64,000 nt of DNA, from positions 25,900 to 89,899 of the forward strand of contig JAPOPW010000002.1 in assembly GCA_026712715.1 (NCBI GenBank). The letters run 5' to 3'. Below the pieces are notes generated by a model that was not told the origin of the DNA, ran no database searches, and saw nothing but the letters and a program-made list of their open reading frames with translations. How positions within the stretch are numbered: position 1 is the stretch's first letter; each line of letters begins with the position of its first letter. The stretch is from Immundisolibacterales bacterium (GTDB taxonomy: Bacteria > Pseudomonadota > Gammaproteobacteria > HK1). Both the position numbers and the translations under genes were made by a program. Positions 36,208 through 45,466 of the stretch are shown piece by piece.

Positions 36208-37944
36208 TCAGCCGGTCCCCGGAGAGAGATCGACGTGGACCGTCACGATGTCCGTCCCGTGGTACTGCTGATGGCGAACCGAGGAGGCGTAGTGCCGCAG
36301 CAGGCGAAGCGAGAGCTCGTGCTCGACCGGATGGTCCGGCTGGTGCTTCGAGAGCAGGACCAGGACATCCTCGAGGTTCTCGTCGCCGGATGCGGCGACG
36401 AACTCGAGCTCCGCCTGCCGGGCGTCGCCCCCCGCCTTGAGCATGAGCCGACGCCCGCCCGCCGCTTCGCCGGCCGCATCGTGCCGGCCGGCGAGGCTGA
36501 GGAGCGCTTCCTCGCCGGCCGAGCGGACCCGCTCGGCGACGCCCTCGCTCAAGCCGCGCCGGGCGGCGAACTCGCGAAGGAAGGCATCGATCTTCGGAAG
36601 CGCGTCGGTGTCGAGGGCGGTCTCGATTCGGCGCCGGCGCCCGCCCGTCGTTTCCATCAGCACGGTGAGGAAGATTGCGGTCAGGCCGCCGCTCGTCATT
36701 CCGTTGCCGAGCAGGGTCCCCCACCACTCTCCGAGCTGGTCGGCGAAGATCGCCTGGCTCTGGAACCCCGCGCCAACCCAGAACGAGACGCCCACGATCA
36801 GCGCCTTGCGATAGTCCACTCCGTCCTGGACCACCATCCGCATGCCGAGCACGAACAGCAGCGCCAGCAACACCGTGACGTACGCCGCGGCCACCGGTCC
36901 GGGGATCGCGAGCAGCATCGCCGCAACCTTGGGAAGAAACGCCGCCGCCATGAACAGGACGCCGATCCACACCCCGACGCTCCGCGCCGCGACCCCGGTG
37001 AGCTCCGCGATTGCGACGCTCGTCGAGTAGGTGGTGTTCGGCACGGTGCCGGCGAGGCCCGAGAGCAGGTTGCCCATTCCGTCGGCCGCGACCGCCCCCT
37101 GCACGACGCGAAAGTCGGTCGCGCGCGGCTCGCGCCACGCCACCTTCTGAATCGCCATGGAATCGCCGACCGTCTCGATCGCGCCGACCAGGGTCACGAA
37201 CACGAAGGCCGGCAGGAGGGCCCAGAAGGCTGGACCGAAGCTGAGGTCCAGGCCGGGCCACCCCTGCACGGGAACCCCGACCCAGTCCGCCTCGATGACC
37301 GCTCGAACATCGTAGAGACCGAAGAACGAGGAGACGACGCAGCCGACGACGAGACCGATGACCGGTACCCAGAGGCGCAATACTCCGGTAGCGCGCAAGG
37401 TGAGCACCGCGATGACGAGCACCGTCGCGGCGGCGCTGACCGGCGCAGCGGTCGCGGCGGTCCCTTCCGGCACGTCCACGAGCGTGTCGAAGATGATCGG
37501 CATCACCGTCACCGCGATCAGCATGACCACGGTGCCGGCCACGGTGGGCGTGATGATCCGCCGCAGCCACGAGAGCCGCGCCGAGAGCGTGAACTGGAAC
37601 AGGGCGGAGACCGCGACCAGGGTCGCGAGAACGGCCGGGCCCCCGGTCGCGAGGGCGGTCACGCAGACCGCGATGAAGGCCCCGGACGTGCCCATGAGCA
37701 TGGGGTATCCGGCGCCGATCCGCCCCAGGCGAACCGCCTGCAGCACCGTGGTCACGCCGCACACGAGGAGGGCCGCGAAGATCGCCCAGGTCAGGTACGG
37801 ATCGCCCTGTCCCGCGATGCGGATGACGATGACCGGGGTCAGCACGACGCCGGCGATGCAAAGCACGGTCTGCTGGCAGCCGAGGCCGAAGGCGAGCAGT
37901 CGGGGCGGTTGTTCGTGTGGCTCGTAACGCACCGTCGACGACAT
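36208..37944 (-). CDS. NCS2-family nucleobase (xanthine/uracil) permease with extra C-terminal domain
   Basis: A 578-residue protein. Residues ~10-430 form a nucleobase:cation symporter-2 transporter with about 14 hydrophobic segments; conserved signals are FGLGCQQTVLCIAGVVLTPV, VGAIETVGDSMAIQKVAWRE and ALGA-type GNLLSGLAGTVPNTTYSTSV with the substrate-site Asn/Thr. Residues ~440-578 are a soluble domain (FLREFAARRGLSEGVAERVR, EEALLSL, LRLLRHYASSVRHQQYHGTD) weakly resembling GHKL/anti-sigma-factor ATPase folds. Start ATG 37944 has GGGAGGG upstream. Located downstream of livF on the same strand, but a 281-base gap separates them. It probably imports purines or pyrimidines for the nearby amide catabolic genes. 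Confidence 0.85.
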   Translation of the reverse strand: MSSTVRYEPHEQPPRLLAFGLGCQQTVLCIAGVVLTPVIVIRIAGQGDPYLTWAIFAALLVCGVTTVLQAVRLGRIGAGYPMLMGTSGAFIAVCVTALATGGPAVLATLVAVSALFQFTLSARLSWLRRIITPTVAGTVVMLIAVTVMPIIFDTLVDVPEGTAATAAPVSAAATVLVIAVLTLRATGVLRLWVPVIGLVVGCVVSSFFGLYDVRAVIEADWVGVPVQGWPGLDLSFGPAFWALLPAFVFVTLVGAIETVGDSMAIQKVAWREPRATDFRVVQGAVAADGMGNLLSGLAGTVPNTTYSTSVAIAELTGVAARSVGVWIGVLFMAAAFLPKVAAMLLAIPGPVAAAYVTVLLALLFVLGMRMVVQDGVDYRKALIVGVSFWVGAGFQSQAIFADQLGEWWGTLLGNGMTSGGLTAIFLTVLMETTGGRRRRIETALDTDALPKIDAFLREFAARRGLSEGVAERVRSAGEEALLSLAGRHDAAGEAAGGRRLMLKAGGDARQAELEFVAASGDENLEDVLVLLSKHQPDHPVEHELSLRLLRHYASSVRHQQYHGTDIVTVHVDLSPGTG

Positions 37945-38225
37945 CTCGACTCCCTCCCGATCTCGTAGCCGGACCGCGAATATGGCCATCCGCAGGGTGG
38001 AGCCCCAGGCGGACGAACCGCTCGCGCGGCATTTTTCCATAATTTATCAAAAAATTGCACGCCATTCGGCAAACGCGATGGGCCCCGGTCCAGGCGCGTG
38101 CCTGCTCGCGCGGAGGCGGCTCCGAAACCGCGACCCCCCCATCGGTGGAACATGGAAGGGCCGGAACCGGGAACGCGCGATCCGACCGCACGATCCTGCG
38201 GCCGGAGAGCGGGCAATCATGCGGG

Positions 38226-38930
38226 CTACACGGTCAGGTAGGTGCGGCGCATCGCCTCGTCGGCCATGAGCGCATCGATGGTGCATTCGTGGCGAATTCG
38301 TCCCTTCTCGATGATGTACGCCCGGTCCGCGACCTTCATCGCGAAGTTGACGTTCTGCTCCGAGAGGACGATGGCGAGGCCCTCGCGCTTGAGCGACCGG
38401 ATGACCTGCACCATCTGGTCCACGATGACCGGAGCGAGCCCCTCGGAGGGTTCGTCCAGCAGCACCAGGGCGGGGTTGCCCATCAGGGTGCGGGCGATGG
38501 TCAGCATCTGCTGCTCGCCGCCGCTCATCTGGCCCGCCGCGCGGCCCCCCATTCCCGCGAGGTTGGGAAAGAGCTCGAACAGCCGCGCGGGGGTCCAGGG
38601 GGTCAGGCCGGGGCGCGGCGGCTGGCGGCCCACCTCGAGGTTCCCGCCCACGGTGAGCGAAGCGAAGACGCGCCGTTCTTCCGGAACGTATCCGAGACCG
38701 CGCCGGCAGATCCGGTGCGGCGGCTCACCGCTTATGGGCGTGCCGTCGACCTCGACGGTGCCGCCGGCGGGGCGCACGAGTCCGATGATGCTCTTCAGGG
38801 TCGTGGACTTGCCCGCGCCGTTGCGCCCGAGGAGGGCCACCACCTCGCCGGCCGTCGCCTCCAGCGAAACGTCCGCGAGGATGTGCGCGCGCCCGTAGTA
38901 GCTGTGGAGACCGCGTACCTCGAGCCGCAT
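38226..38930 (-). CDS. livF: Branched-chain amino acid-type ABC transporter ATP-binding protein (LivF)
   Basis: A 234-residue ATPase typical of LivF: MRLEVRGLHSYYGRAHILAD, Walker A GRNGAGKSTT, signature MSGGEQQMLTIARTLMGNP, Walker B LVLLDEPSEGLAP, and the ENVNFAM-like SEQNVNFAMKVADRAYIIEK end. It completes the Liv-type transporter whose other parts are livG, a fused LivHM and LivK. It is separated from livG by the LysR-family gene, all on the minus strand. Transported solutes in this family include amino acids, amides, urea and short amino compounds; neighbours suggest an amide-like substrate. Confidence 0.93.
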   Translation of the reverse strand: MRLEVRGLHSYYGRAHILADVSLEATAGEVVALLGRNGAGKSTTLKSIIGLVRPAGGTVEVDGTPISGEPPHRICRRGLGYVPEERRVFASLTVGGNLEVGRQPPRPGLTPWTPARLFELFPNLAGMGGRAAGQMSGGEQQMLTIARTLMGNPALVLLDEPSEGLAPVIVDQMVQVIRSLKREGLAIVLSEQNVNFAMKVADRAYIIEKGRIRHECTIDALMADEAMRRTYLTV

Positions 38931-39127
38931 TTGCTATCCCTCGACGGCGTGCCGTCGCTCCGTCGGGTCCGCGCGAGCCGATGGAGGGTTTGCGCCGGCA
39001 GGCGGTCCCGATGTTCCCGGGCGGTGGTCTCCGGATTTGTCCGCGCACGGCATCGGCGGCGCAATCCGGTGACCGCGGAGCGAACGAAGCGCCGGTGCCT
39101 TGAACGGTCCGGTCCGGAACGAAGCGA

Positions 39128-40075
39128 TCAGGACCTCCCGCCGATGGCCTTGCGCGCCGCGCCGACCAGCGCCTCGCCGGCACTCGTCGCGGCCTCGGCG
39201 AGGAGCTCGATCCACGGCTGTCCGTGAGACGCGAGTCGATGCACGAGGCCGATTCGCCGCGCGGGCTCGGGCGGGACCAATCGATGGAAGCTCAGGTCCG
39301 GAGAAACGGCGCGTTCGCTGAGCGCGGCCGTCTCCGGGAGAAGCGTCAAGCCCTTGCCGTTCGCGATGAGGCGCGAGAGCGTCGCGAGCGAACCGGCGCC
39401 GCGGTGCACTTCCTGAAGGCGCCACATCGAGCAGGCCCCCAGGACCTGATCGCCGAGGCAGTGGCCTTCCGCGAGCGCGAGCAGCGGACCGATGTCGGAC
39501 TGCGCCAGGTCCTCCGCCCGCGGGCGGTCGCCGAGCGCCCGAAACGCGTCCAGCCGCTCGGCGCGGCCCGCGACCAGAAACCGATCCTCGAACAGCTCCC
39601 GCTCGGTCAGCTCCATCAAGCCGAGCGGAACGGAGACGATCGCCGCGTCGATACGGGCGGCGAGGACGGCCGAAACGAGCTCGCCGCTCGGCGCCTCCAG
39701 GATGTCGAGCTCGACCCGTGTGGTCAGCGCCTGCAAACGCTCGAGCAGCTCCGCGAGGAAGTAGGGGGCCAGGGTGGAAACGATGCCGGTGGCGACCCGA
39801 AACGGGCCGGAGTCGAAACGTTTCCCCATGGTTTCCAGGACCAGCGCCTCGTCCAGGACCCGGAGCGCCTGTTCGTGCACCTCCCGCCCCAGCATGGTGA
39901 GCAGCACGCCACGGCTCTCGCGGTCGAAGAGAGCCGCGCCGATGGCGTTCTCGAGCTCGCGGATCTGGAGAGAAAGCGCCGGTTGCGAGACGAAGACGCT
40001 CTCGGCCGCCCGGCTGAAGGAGCCGTGCTCGACCACGGCCTGGAGATAGCGAAGTTGACGCAAGGTGACTGGCAT
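39128..40075 (-). CDS. OxyR-like LysR-family transcriptional regulator
   Basis: A 315-residue LTTR. The winged helix is at residues 3-60 (GSFSRAAESVFVSQPALSLQ). The effector domain includes LAEGHCLGDQVLGACSM, where C206 and C215 are eight residues apart exactly as C199/C208 of E. coli OxyR, within a near-identical context (EGHCLxDQ). NGKGLTLLPETA matches AAGSGITLLP. So redox sensing by a reversible disulfide is plausible, though LTTRs of other clades can share the sequence. The gene is embedded between livG and livF on the same strand, with 140 and 197 base gaps. Regulation of the liv cluster is inferred. Confidence 0.85.
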   Translation of the reverse strand: MPVTLRQLRYLQAVVEHGSFSRAAESVFVSQPALSLQIRELENAIGAALFDRESRGVLLTMLGREVHEQALRVLDEALVLETMGKRFDSGPFRVATGIVSTLAPYFLAELLERLQALTTRVELDILEAPSGELVSAVLAARIDAAIVSVPLGLMELTERELFEDRFLVAGRAERLDAFRALGDRPRAEDLAQSDIGPLLALAEGHCLGDQVLGACSMWRLQEVHRGAGSLATLSRLIANGKGLTLLPETAALSERAVSPDLSFHRLVPPEPARRIGLVHRLASHGQPWIELLAEAATSAGEALVGAARKAIGGRS

Positions 40076-40215
40076 GCATCATTCCTGCGCCGGAGGTCCG
40101 GAACTGCCGCCGGCCCGGCGGGGTCGCCGGACTCGAAACGATGCATCGTTTCGCACGAGAGGCACGAGAAAGCGTCGGCGCGCCATCCCGGGACCATACC
40201 ACAGGCCGATCCGCC

Positions 40216-40974
40216 TCAGGCGCCGGCGTCCGCTTCCGATCCGAGATAGACGGCCCGTACCCGGGGGTCCGAACGCACCGCCTCGGGGGCGCCGCCGGCG
40301 ATCAGCTTTCCGCGGTCGAGGACCAGGATGTGGTCGGCGTGGCGGAAGACGACGTCCATGTCGTGCTCGGTGAAGAGGACCGCGATGTCCCGTTCGGACA
40401 CGATCGCGGCGGTGAGCCGCATGAGCTCGAGCCGCTCCCGGGGGGACATGCCGGCCGTCGGCTCGTCCATCAGCAGGAGCGACGGCGCGTTGGCGAGCGC
40501 GACGGCGAGCTCCACCCGCTTGAGGTCGCCGTAGGCAAGCACGCTGCACGCGCGGTCCTCCTGCTCCGCCATGTCCACCCGCGCGAGCAGGTCGAGCGCC
40601 TCGTCCCGATACTGCGCGGCCGCGCGGCCCCGGAACGAGTACAGCCGGCGGTGGTGGCTGAGCAGCGCCATCTGGACGTTCTCGCACACCGTCATGCTCG
40701 GGTAGGTCGCCGTGATCTGGAAGGTGCGTCCGACCCCGAGCCGCCAGATACGGTGCGGGGCGAGCCCCACGATTTCGCGCCCGGCGAAACGAATCGAGCC
40801 GCGGTCGGGAGCGAGCTGGCCGTTGATGATGTTGAAGCAGGTGGTCTTGCCGGCGCCGTTCGGTCCGATCAGGGCGAGGAGCCGGCCCCGATCGAGCGTG
40901 AAGCCGACGTCGTCGACCGCCTGCACCCCGCCGAACGCACGGCTGAGCCCCCGCACCTCGAGAAGGGGCGTCAC
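40216..40974 (-). CDS. livG: Branched-chain amino acid-type ABC transporter ATP-binding protein (LivG)
   Basis: A 252-residue ATPase with GTG start at 40974 overlapping the LivHM stop in a 4-base GTGA. It has Walker A GPNGAGKTTCFNII, the LivG-type loop VGRTFQITATYPSMTVCENV, signature LAYGDLKRVELAVALANAPS, Walker B LLMDEPTAGMSP and FTEHDMDVVFRHADHILVLD. The signature Ser-Gly is replaced by AYGD, as often in LivG. It powers import with LivF. The gene order LivK-LivHM-LivG-(LysR)-LivF reads downstream on the minus strand. Confidence 0.93.
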   Translation of the reverse strand: MTPLLEVRGLSRAFGGVQAVDDVGFTLDRGRLLALIGPNGAGKTTCFNIINGQLAPDRGSIRFAGREIVGLAPHRIWRLGVGRTFQITATYPSMTVCENVQMALLSHHRRLYSFRGRAAAQYRDEALDLLARVDMAEQEDRACSVLAYGDLKRVELAVALANAPSLLLMDEPTAGMSPRERLELMRLTAAIVSERDIAVLFTEHDMDVVFRHADHILVLDRGKLIAGGAPEAVRSDPRVRAVYLGSEADAGA

Positions 40975-42836
40975 GCCTCCATCTCCCGGACCCCGAACCA
41001 GGGCCCGAGTCGCGCCCGGAGGAACCCCGCGATGCCCTGCGGAAACGCGACGACGATCGCGATGATGAGCGCTCCGAGGACGAACCGCCAGTACTCCAGG
41101 CGCCCGATCTCGTCCTGGAGCCAGGTGAACGTCACGGCGCCCGCGAGCGGACCCAGGACGGTCTTGACGCCGCCGAGCAGCACCATGATCAGCGCGTCGA
41201 AGGAGCGCGGAATGGACATCTCGTCCGGAAACACGCTCCCCTTGGAGAACACGAACAGGCCGCCCGCGAGTCCCGCGAGCGCGCCGGAGAACGCGAACGC
41301 GAACCACTGCTGGCGCCGGACGTCGATGCCGATGGAGGCGCTGCGGACCACCGAGTCGCGGCAGGCCCGCATCGCGTACCCGAACGGGGAGTGCAGCACG
41401 TACTGCAGGGCGAGGATGCCGCCTGCCGAGGCGAGCATGGACAGGTAGTAGAACGCGAGCCGGTTGCTCGCCCATTCGCTCGGCCAGATCCCGAGAATCC
41501 CGTCGTCTCCGCCCGTGACCTCGCCCCACTGAAAGACGATCGACCACCCGACCTGGGCGAAGGCGAGGGTCAGCATGGCGAGGTAGACCCCGGTCAGGCG
41601 CACGCAGAACCACCCGAAGAGCAAGGCCAGCACGCCGGCCATCGCCGGCGCGAAGAGGAGCGCGACCTCCATCGGTGAGCCGGCGTACTTGACGAGGAGG
41701 GCAGCCGCGTACGCTCCCCCGCCGAAGAAGGCGGCGTGCCCGAACGAGACCATCCCCCCCGGCCCCATCGCGAAGTGCAGGCTGGCCGCGAAGAGGGCCA
41801 TGATCGCGATCTCGACCGCGAGGACGAGGGTGAAGTCGTCCGCGAACGCGGGGAGGGCGAGCAACACGGCCAGCAGCAGCAGACCTGCGGCCCGGAGCCG
41901 CGGCCCGGGCGGGCGCAGGGGCGGCTCCGGCGGTCCGACCTGCCCGTGCTGTCCGGGCGCCTCCGGGCGGCCGAGCAGCCCCCAGGGGCGAAAGATGAGC
42001 ACCACCGCCATCACCACGAACATGAGCACCAGGGTGCTCTGGGGGATGACGAGGATCCCGAACGCGCCGAGCTCGGAGATGAGCACGGCGGCGAGGAACG
42101 CCCCCGGAATGCTGCCCATGCCTCCGACCACGACCACCACGAACACCGCGGCGAGGATGTTGAAGTCCATCAGCAGGTCGGCGCCCCCCTTCGGAAGCTG
42201 GGCCGCGCCGCCGAGGCCGGCCAGCATCGAGCCGAGGAAGAAGGTGCCGGTGAAGAGCCACGACTGGTTGACCCCGAGGGCCCCGACCATCTCGCGGTCC
42301 TCGGTCGCGGCCCGGACCAAAGTGCCCCATCGGGTCCGGTGAAAGAGGAGCGTCAGCGCCCCGAGCACCACGAGGCTGAGCGCGATGAGGGCGAGGTCGT
42401 ACTCCGGCAGGCGGGTGCCGAGGATGTTCACCGTTCCTTCGAGCCCCGGCGCGGCCGGACCGAAGAGGTCCTCCGCGCCCCACGTGAGCAGGGCGAGGTC
42501 CTGGATGACGAGGATGACCCCGAAGGTGGCGACGAGCTGGAAGAGCTCCGGGGCCTGGTACACCCGCCTTAGGATCAGGAGCTCGACGACCACCCCGATG
42601 GCGCCGACCGCGACCCCTGCGAGAAGGACCGCGGCCCAGAAGCCGAGGGCGCCGCCGAGACGCTCGACGAAGGTGTACGCGATGTAGGCGCCCAGCATGT
42701 AGAACGAGCCGTGCGCGAAGTTGACGACCCGGGTGACCCCGAAGATGATGGAGAGCCCCGAGGCGACCAGGAACAGGGCCGACGCGCTCGAGAGGCCCGT
42801 CAGCGCCTGCACGAGGTAGAACCCGAGGTCATTCAC
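40971..42836 (-). CDS. Fused LivH-LivM permease of a branched-chain amino acid-type ABC transporter
   Basis: A 621-residue protein in which the two permease subunits, normally separate genes, are joined. Residues ~1-295 are LivH-like (LFLVASGLSIIFGVTRVVNF, VVVVVGGMGSIPGAFLAAV) and ~325-621 are LivM-like (HFAMGPGGMVSFGHAAFFGG, AMRACRDSVVRSASIGIDVR). A Pro/Gly-rich linker (~296-325) bridges them. Each half keeps its family motifs for ATPase contact (RAATEDREMVGALGVN; RACRDS). The fusion probably fixes the heterodimer stoichiometry. It lies 144 bases after livK and overlaps livG by 4 bases. Confidence 0.9.
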   Translation of the reverse strand: MNDLGFYLVQALTGLSSASALFLVASGLSIIFGVTRVVNFAHGSFYMLGAYIAYTFVERLGGALGFWAAVLLAGVAVGAIGVVVELLILRRVYQAPELFQLVATFGVILVIQDLALLTWGAEDLFGPAAPGLEGTVNILGTRLPEYDLALIALSLVVLGALTLLFHRTRWGTLVRAATEDREMVGALGVNQSWLFTGTFFLGSMLAGLGGAAQLPKGGADLLMDFNILAAVFVVVVVGGMGSIPGAFLAAVLISELGAFGILVIPQSTLVLMFVVMAVVLIFRPWGLLGRPEAPGQHGQVGPPEPPLRPPGPRLRAAGLLLLAVLLALPAFADDFTLVLAVEIAIMALFAASLHFAMGPGGMVSFGHAAFFGGGAYAAALLVKYAGSPMEVALLFAPAMAGVLALLFGWFCVRLTGVYLAMLTLAFAQVGWSIVFQWGEVTGGDDGILGIWPSEWASNRLAFYYLSMLASAGGILALQYVLHSPFGYAMRACRDSVVRSASIGIDVRRQQWFAFAFSGALAGLAGGLFVFSKGSVFPDEMSIPRSFDALIMVLLGGVKTVLGPLAGAVTFTWLQDEIGRLEYWRFVLGALIIAIVVAFPQGIAGFLRARLGPWFGVREMEA

Positions 42837-42980
42837 GGTCGCGTTCCCCGGTGCGCCCTCGACACCGTCGCCAGGTCCGAGGAGGACTGCCCGCGATCAG
42901 GCTGACGCCGAGCGCGGGGCGGGCGCGGTCACGGCCCGTCCGGCCGAGTCCGGCCCGCCCGTTTCTCCCCGATCGGGCGG

Positions 42981-44216
42981 TCAGCTCGACGGGCGCATCG
43001 CGCGGACCTCGTCGTCGGGCGGGAAGTGGTCCGCGCCGTCCATGTAGGTCCAGTCGACCATCTTGCCGCGGCCGTCCTCGAGCGTGGTCCAGCCAACGTA
43101 GGCGCCCATCGTGGACTGGTGGTCGAGCGCGCGGAACGTGATCGGCCCGGTGGGCGCGTCGAAGCTCAAGCCCTCCAGCGCATCCACCATCGCTTCGGTG
43201 TCGGTGCTGCCGGCCCTGGTGATGAGGGCGGCGACGGTGAGCATCGTGTTGTAGCCGACGATGGAGCCGATGCGCGGATAGTCGTCGTACTTTCCCTGGT
43301 ACGCGGCGAGGAACGCGGCGTGCTCGGGGGTGTCGATGTCGTACCACGGGTAGCCGGTGACGAGCCACCCTTCCGGCGCCTCGCCCTTCAGCGGATCGAG
43401 GTACTCGGGCTCGCCGGTGAGGAGGCCGACCACCAGGCGGTCCTCGAAGAGGCCACGGAGCTTGCCCTCGCGCACGAACTTGGCGAGATCGCCCCCGAAC
43501 GTCACGTTGTAGATCGCCTCGGGCTCGGCCGCGGCGAGGGCCTGGACCTCCGCGCCGGCATCGATCTTGAACAGGCCCGGCCACTGCTCGGCCACGAACT
43601 CGACGTCGGGCCGGATCGCGGTCAGCACCTTCTTGAACGCGGCCACCGCGTCCTTCCCGTAGGCGTAGTTGGGCGCGATGGTGGCCCAGCGCTTTGCGGG
43701 GTTCTTCGCCGCCTCGCGCGCGAGCATCGATGCCTGCATGTACGTCGACGGGCGAAGGCGGAAGGTGTAGCGGTTGCCGTTCGCCCACACGAGCGCGTCC
43801 GCGAGCGGCTCCGCGGCCACGTAGAGCACCTTCTTCTCGCCCGCGAAGGAGGTGAGCGCGAGGCCGATGTGGGAGAAGAGGGTCCCCGAGATGAGGGCGA
43901 CCCGATCCTTCGAGATGAGCTCCTCGGCGATCTTCACCGCTTCGCCGGGCTTCCCGGCGTCGTCGCGCGAGACGAGCTCGAGCGGCCGGCCGAGCACCCC
44001 GCCCTCGGCGTTGATCTCCTCGATGGCGAGCTCGACCCCCATCTTGTACGGGATCGTGTGGGCGGGAAGGCGCTTGTAGCTGTTGATGTCGCCGATCCGG
44101 ATGGGATCCGCGGCGAAGGCGGGGGCCGCGTGCAGCGACCCCGCGAGGACGAAGGCGAGCCCCGCGAGGATCCCCGATCCGGTAATTCCGGTGATCGCGT
44201 GTTTGAGTCTGTTCAT
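42981..44216 (-). CDS. Branched-chain amino acid-type ABC transporter substrate-binding protein (LivK-like)
   Basis: A 411-residue periplasmic protein with a signal peptide of ~35 residues (hydrophobic core GILAGLAFVLAGSL, AFA cleavage), followed by a type I periplasmic-binding fold: DPIRIGDINSYKRLPAHTIP, MGVELAIEEINAEGGVLGRP, DDAGKPGEAVKIAEELISKD, SGTLFSHIGLALTSFAGE, and ATIAPNYAYGKD. The family's ligands include branched amino acids, amides and urea. It is first in the liv operon. The start at 44216 places the signal peptide at the N-terminus; an earlier in-frame start would precede it with Arg-rich sequence. Confidence 0.93.
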   Translation of the reverse strand: MNRLKHAITGITGSGILAGLAFVLAGSLHAAPAFAADPIRIGDINSYKRLPAHTIPYKMGVELAIEEINAEGGVLGRPLELVSRDDAGKPGEAVKIAEELISKDRVALISGTLFSHIGLALTSFAGEKKVLYVAAEPLADALVWANGNRYTFRLRPSTYMQASMLAREAAKNPAKRWATIAPNYAYGKDAVAAFKKVLTAIRPDVEFVAEQWPGLFKIDAGAEVQALAAAEPEAIYNVTFGGDLAKFVREGKLRGLFEDRLVVGLLTGEPEYLDPLKGEAPEGWLVTGYPWYDIDTPEHAAFLAAYQGKYDDYPRIGSIVGYNTMLTVAALITRAGSTDTEAMVDALEGLSFDAPTGPITFRALDHQSTMGAYVGWTTLEDGRGKMVDWTYMDGADHFPPDDEVRAMRPSS

Positions 44217-44454
44217 GACGGTCCTCCGATTGGCTGGTGTGTACGCGTCGCCCGAGGGACGCCGACGGCATCTCTCGAGCCTCGATCCTGCGCGCCGGGC
44301 GCGACCGGAGCGACGCTCGTGAAGTCGGTCCACGGCGGGACGGGGCGTCGCCCGCGCCCGCGCCCGCGGCCGTCCCGCGTCCGGCTCTCGCCCGAGACGG
44401 TCGTTCCGGGCTCGTTCCCGGGGCGCCCCGTCCTTCCCGCATCCGGCGCCATCG

Positions 44455-45462
44455 TCATCCGTCCGCGCGAAGTCCGGGCAGCACCTGCGTCGCGAGCTCC
44501 TCGAGCCGCCTGCGGCGCCCGCCGGACAGGAGCGCGAAGGTGATCCGGTCGAAGTCGAGGGCCGCGACTTCTCGCAGCCGCTCGATGCACGACCGGCGGT
44601 CGCCCGCGATCGCGACGGACTGGACGAACTCGCGGCTCACGATCTGCTTGTGCTCGGCGCGAAGGGACAGGTGGTCGGTGTACTCGTAGCTTCTCTCGGC
44701 CCGGCGGAACTCGGGACGGAATCGTTCCCAGCCCGGGGGGATGCGCTTCCAGACCTGGAAGGTCGCCGCCTGGCTCGTCGCCCACGCGCGCACGTCGTTC
44801 ACCGCCTGGTCCTCGTCGTCGTCGACGCTCATCGTGACGAAGAGGTCGATGGTGATGTCCTCGCGCCTGCGCCCGCCCCGCTCGAGGCCCTCGTGGATGA
44901 AGTCGAGCTGCCAGCGGCAGAAGTCGGGGTCGGCCGCCCCCATCACCACCGCACCGTCGCAGATCTCCCCCGAGAGCCGCAGCATCCCGGGCTGGGAGAC
45001 CGCGAGGTACACGGGAATCTGGCGGGTCGCGGTCGCGAGTCGCACGCGCGTCCCGTAGAGTTCCGCCTCCTCCCCGCTGAAGAGCTGGCGGAACTCCTCG
45101 ATGCCGCGCCGAATTTCGCCGAGGCGGGCGGGCTCGAGGCCGATCGAGTGCAGCGCGACCCAGCCCGCGCCGAGTCCGAGGAGCGCCCGCCCGCCCGAGA
45201 CCTCGTCGAGGGCGGCCGTCGCGTTCGCGGTGACCGTGGGGTGGCGGGTCGCGAGGTTCGTCACCCCCGCCCCGATCTCGATGCGCTCGGTCGCGAGCGC
45301 CGAAAGGTTCATCGCGGTGTACACGTCCTTCATGCCGAGCTGGTGGTCGATGAACCAGAGCGCGTCGAAGCCGAGCGCCTCCACCTCCCGGGCGAGCTCG
45401 CCCACCGTGGCGAGCGGTTCGCGCGGGCTCACCCCCCGTGAAATCCCGAATCGGGTCACCAT
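44455..45462 (-). CDS. LLM-class flavin-dependent oxidoreductase
   Basis: A 335-residue luciferase-like (bacterial luciferase / F420 or FMN) oxidoreductase: VEALGFDALWFIDHQLGMKD, LSALATERIEIGAGVTNLAT, RHPTVTANATAALDEVSGGR and LGLGAGWVALHSIGL are the TIM-barrel and cofactor-contact segments. Members include pyrimidine monooxygenase (RutA) and F420-dependent enzymes; the sequence does not decide the cofactor. It is the last gene of the run acyl-CoA synthetase-hydrolase-LLM, with 4 bases between it and the hydrolase gene. livK follows 238 bases later on the same strand. Confidence 0.85.
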   Translation of the reverse strand: MVTRFGISRGVSPREPLATVGELAREVEALGFDALWFIDHQLGMKDVYTAMNLSALATERIEIGAGVTNLATRHPTVTANATAALDEVSGGRALLGLGAGWVALHSIGLEPARLGEIRRGIEEFRQLFSGEEAELYGTRVRLATATRQIPVYLAVSQPGMLRLSGEICDGAVVMGAADPDFCRWQLDFIHEGLERGGRRREDITIDLFVTMSVDDDEDQAVNDVRAWATSQAATFQVWKRIPPGWERFRPEFRRAERSYEYTDHLSLRAEHKQIVSREFVQSVAIAGDRRSCIERLREVAALDFDRITFALLSGGRRRRLEELATQVLPGLRADG

Positions 45463-45466
45463 CTCG

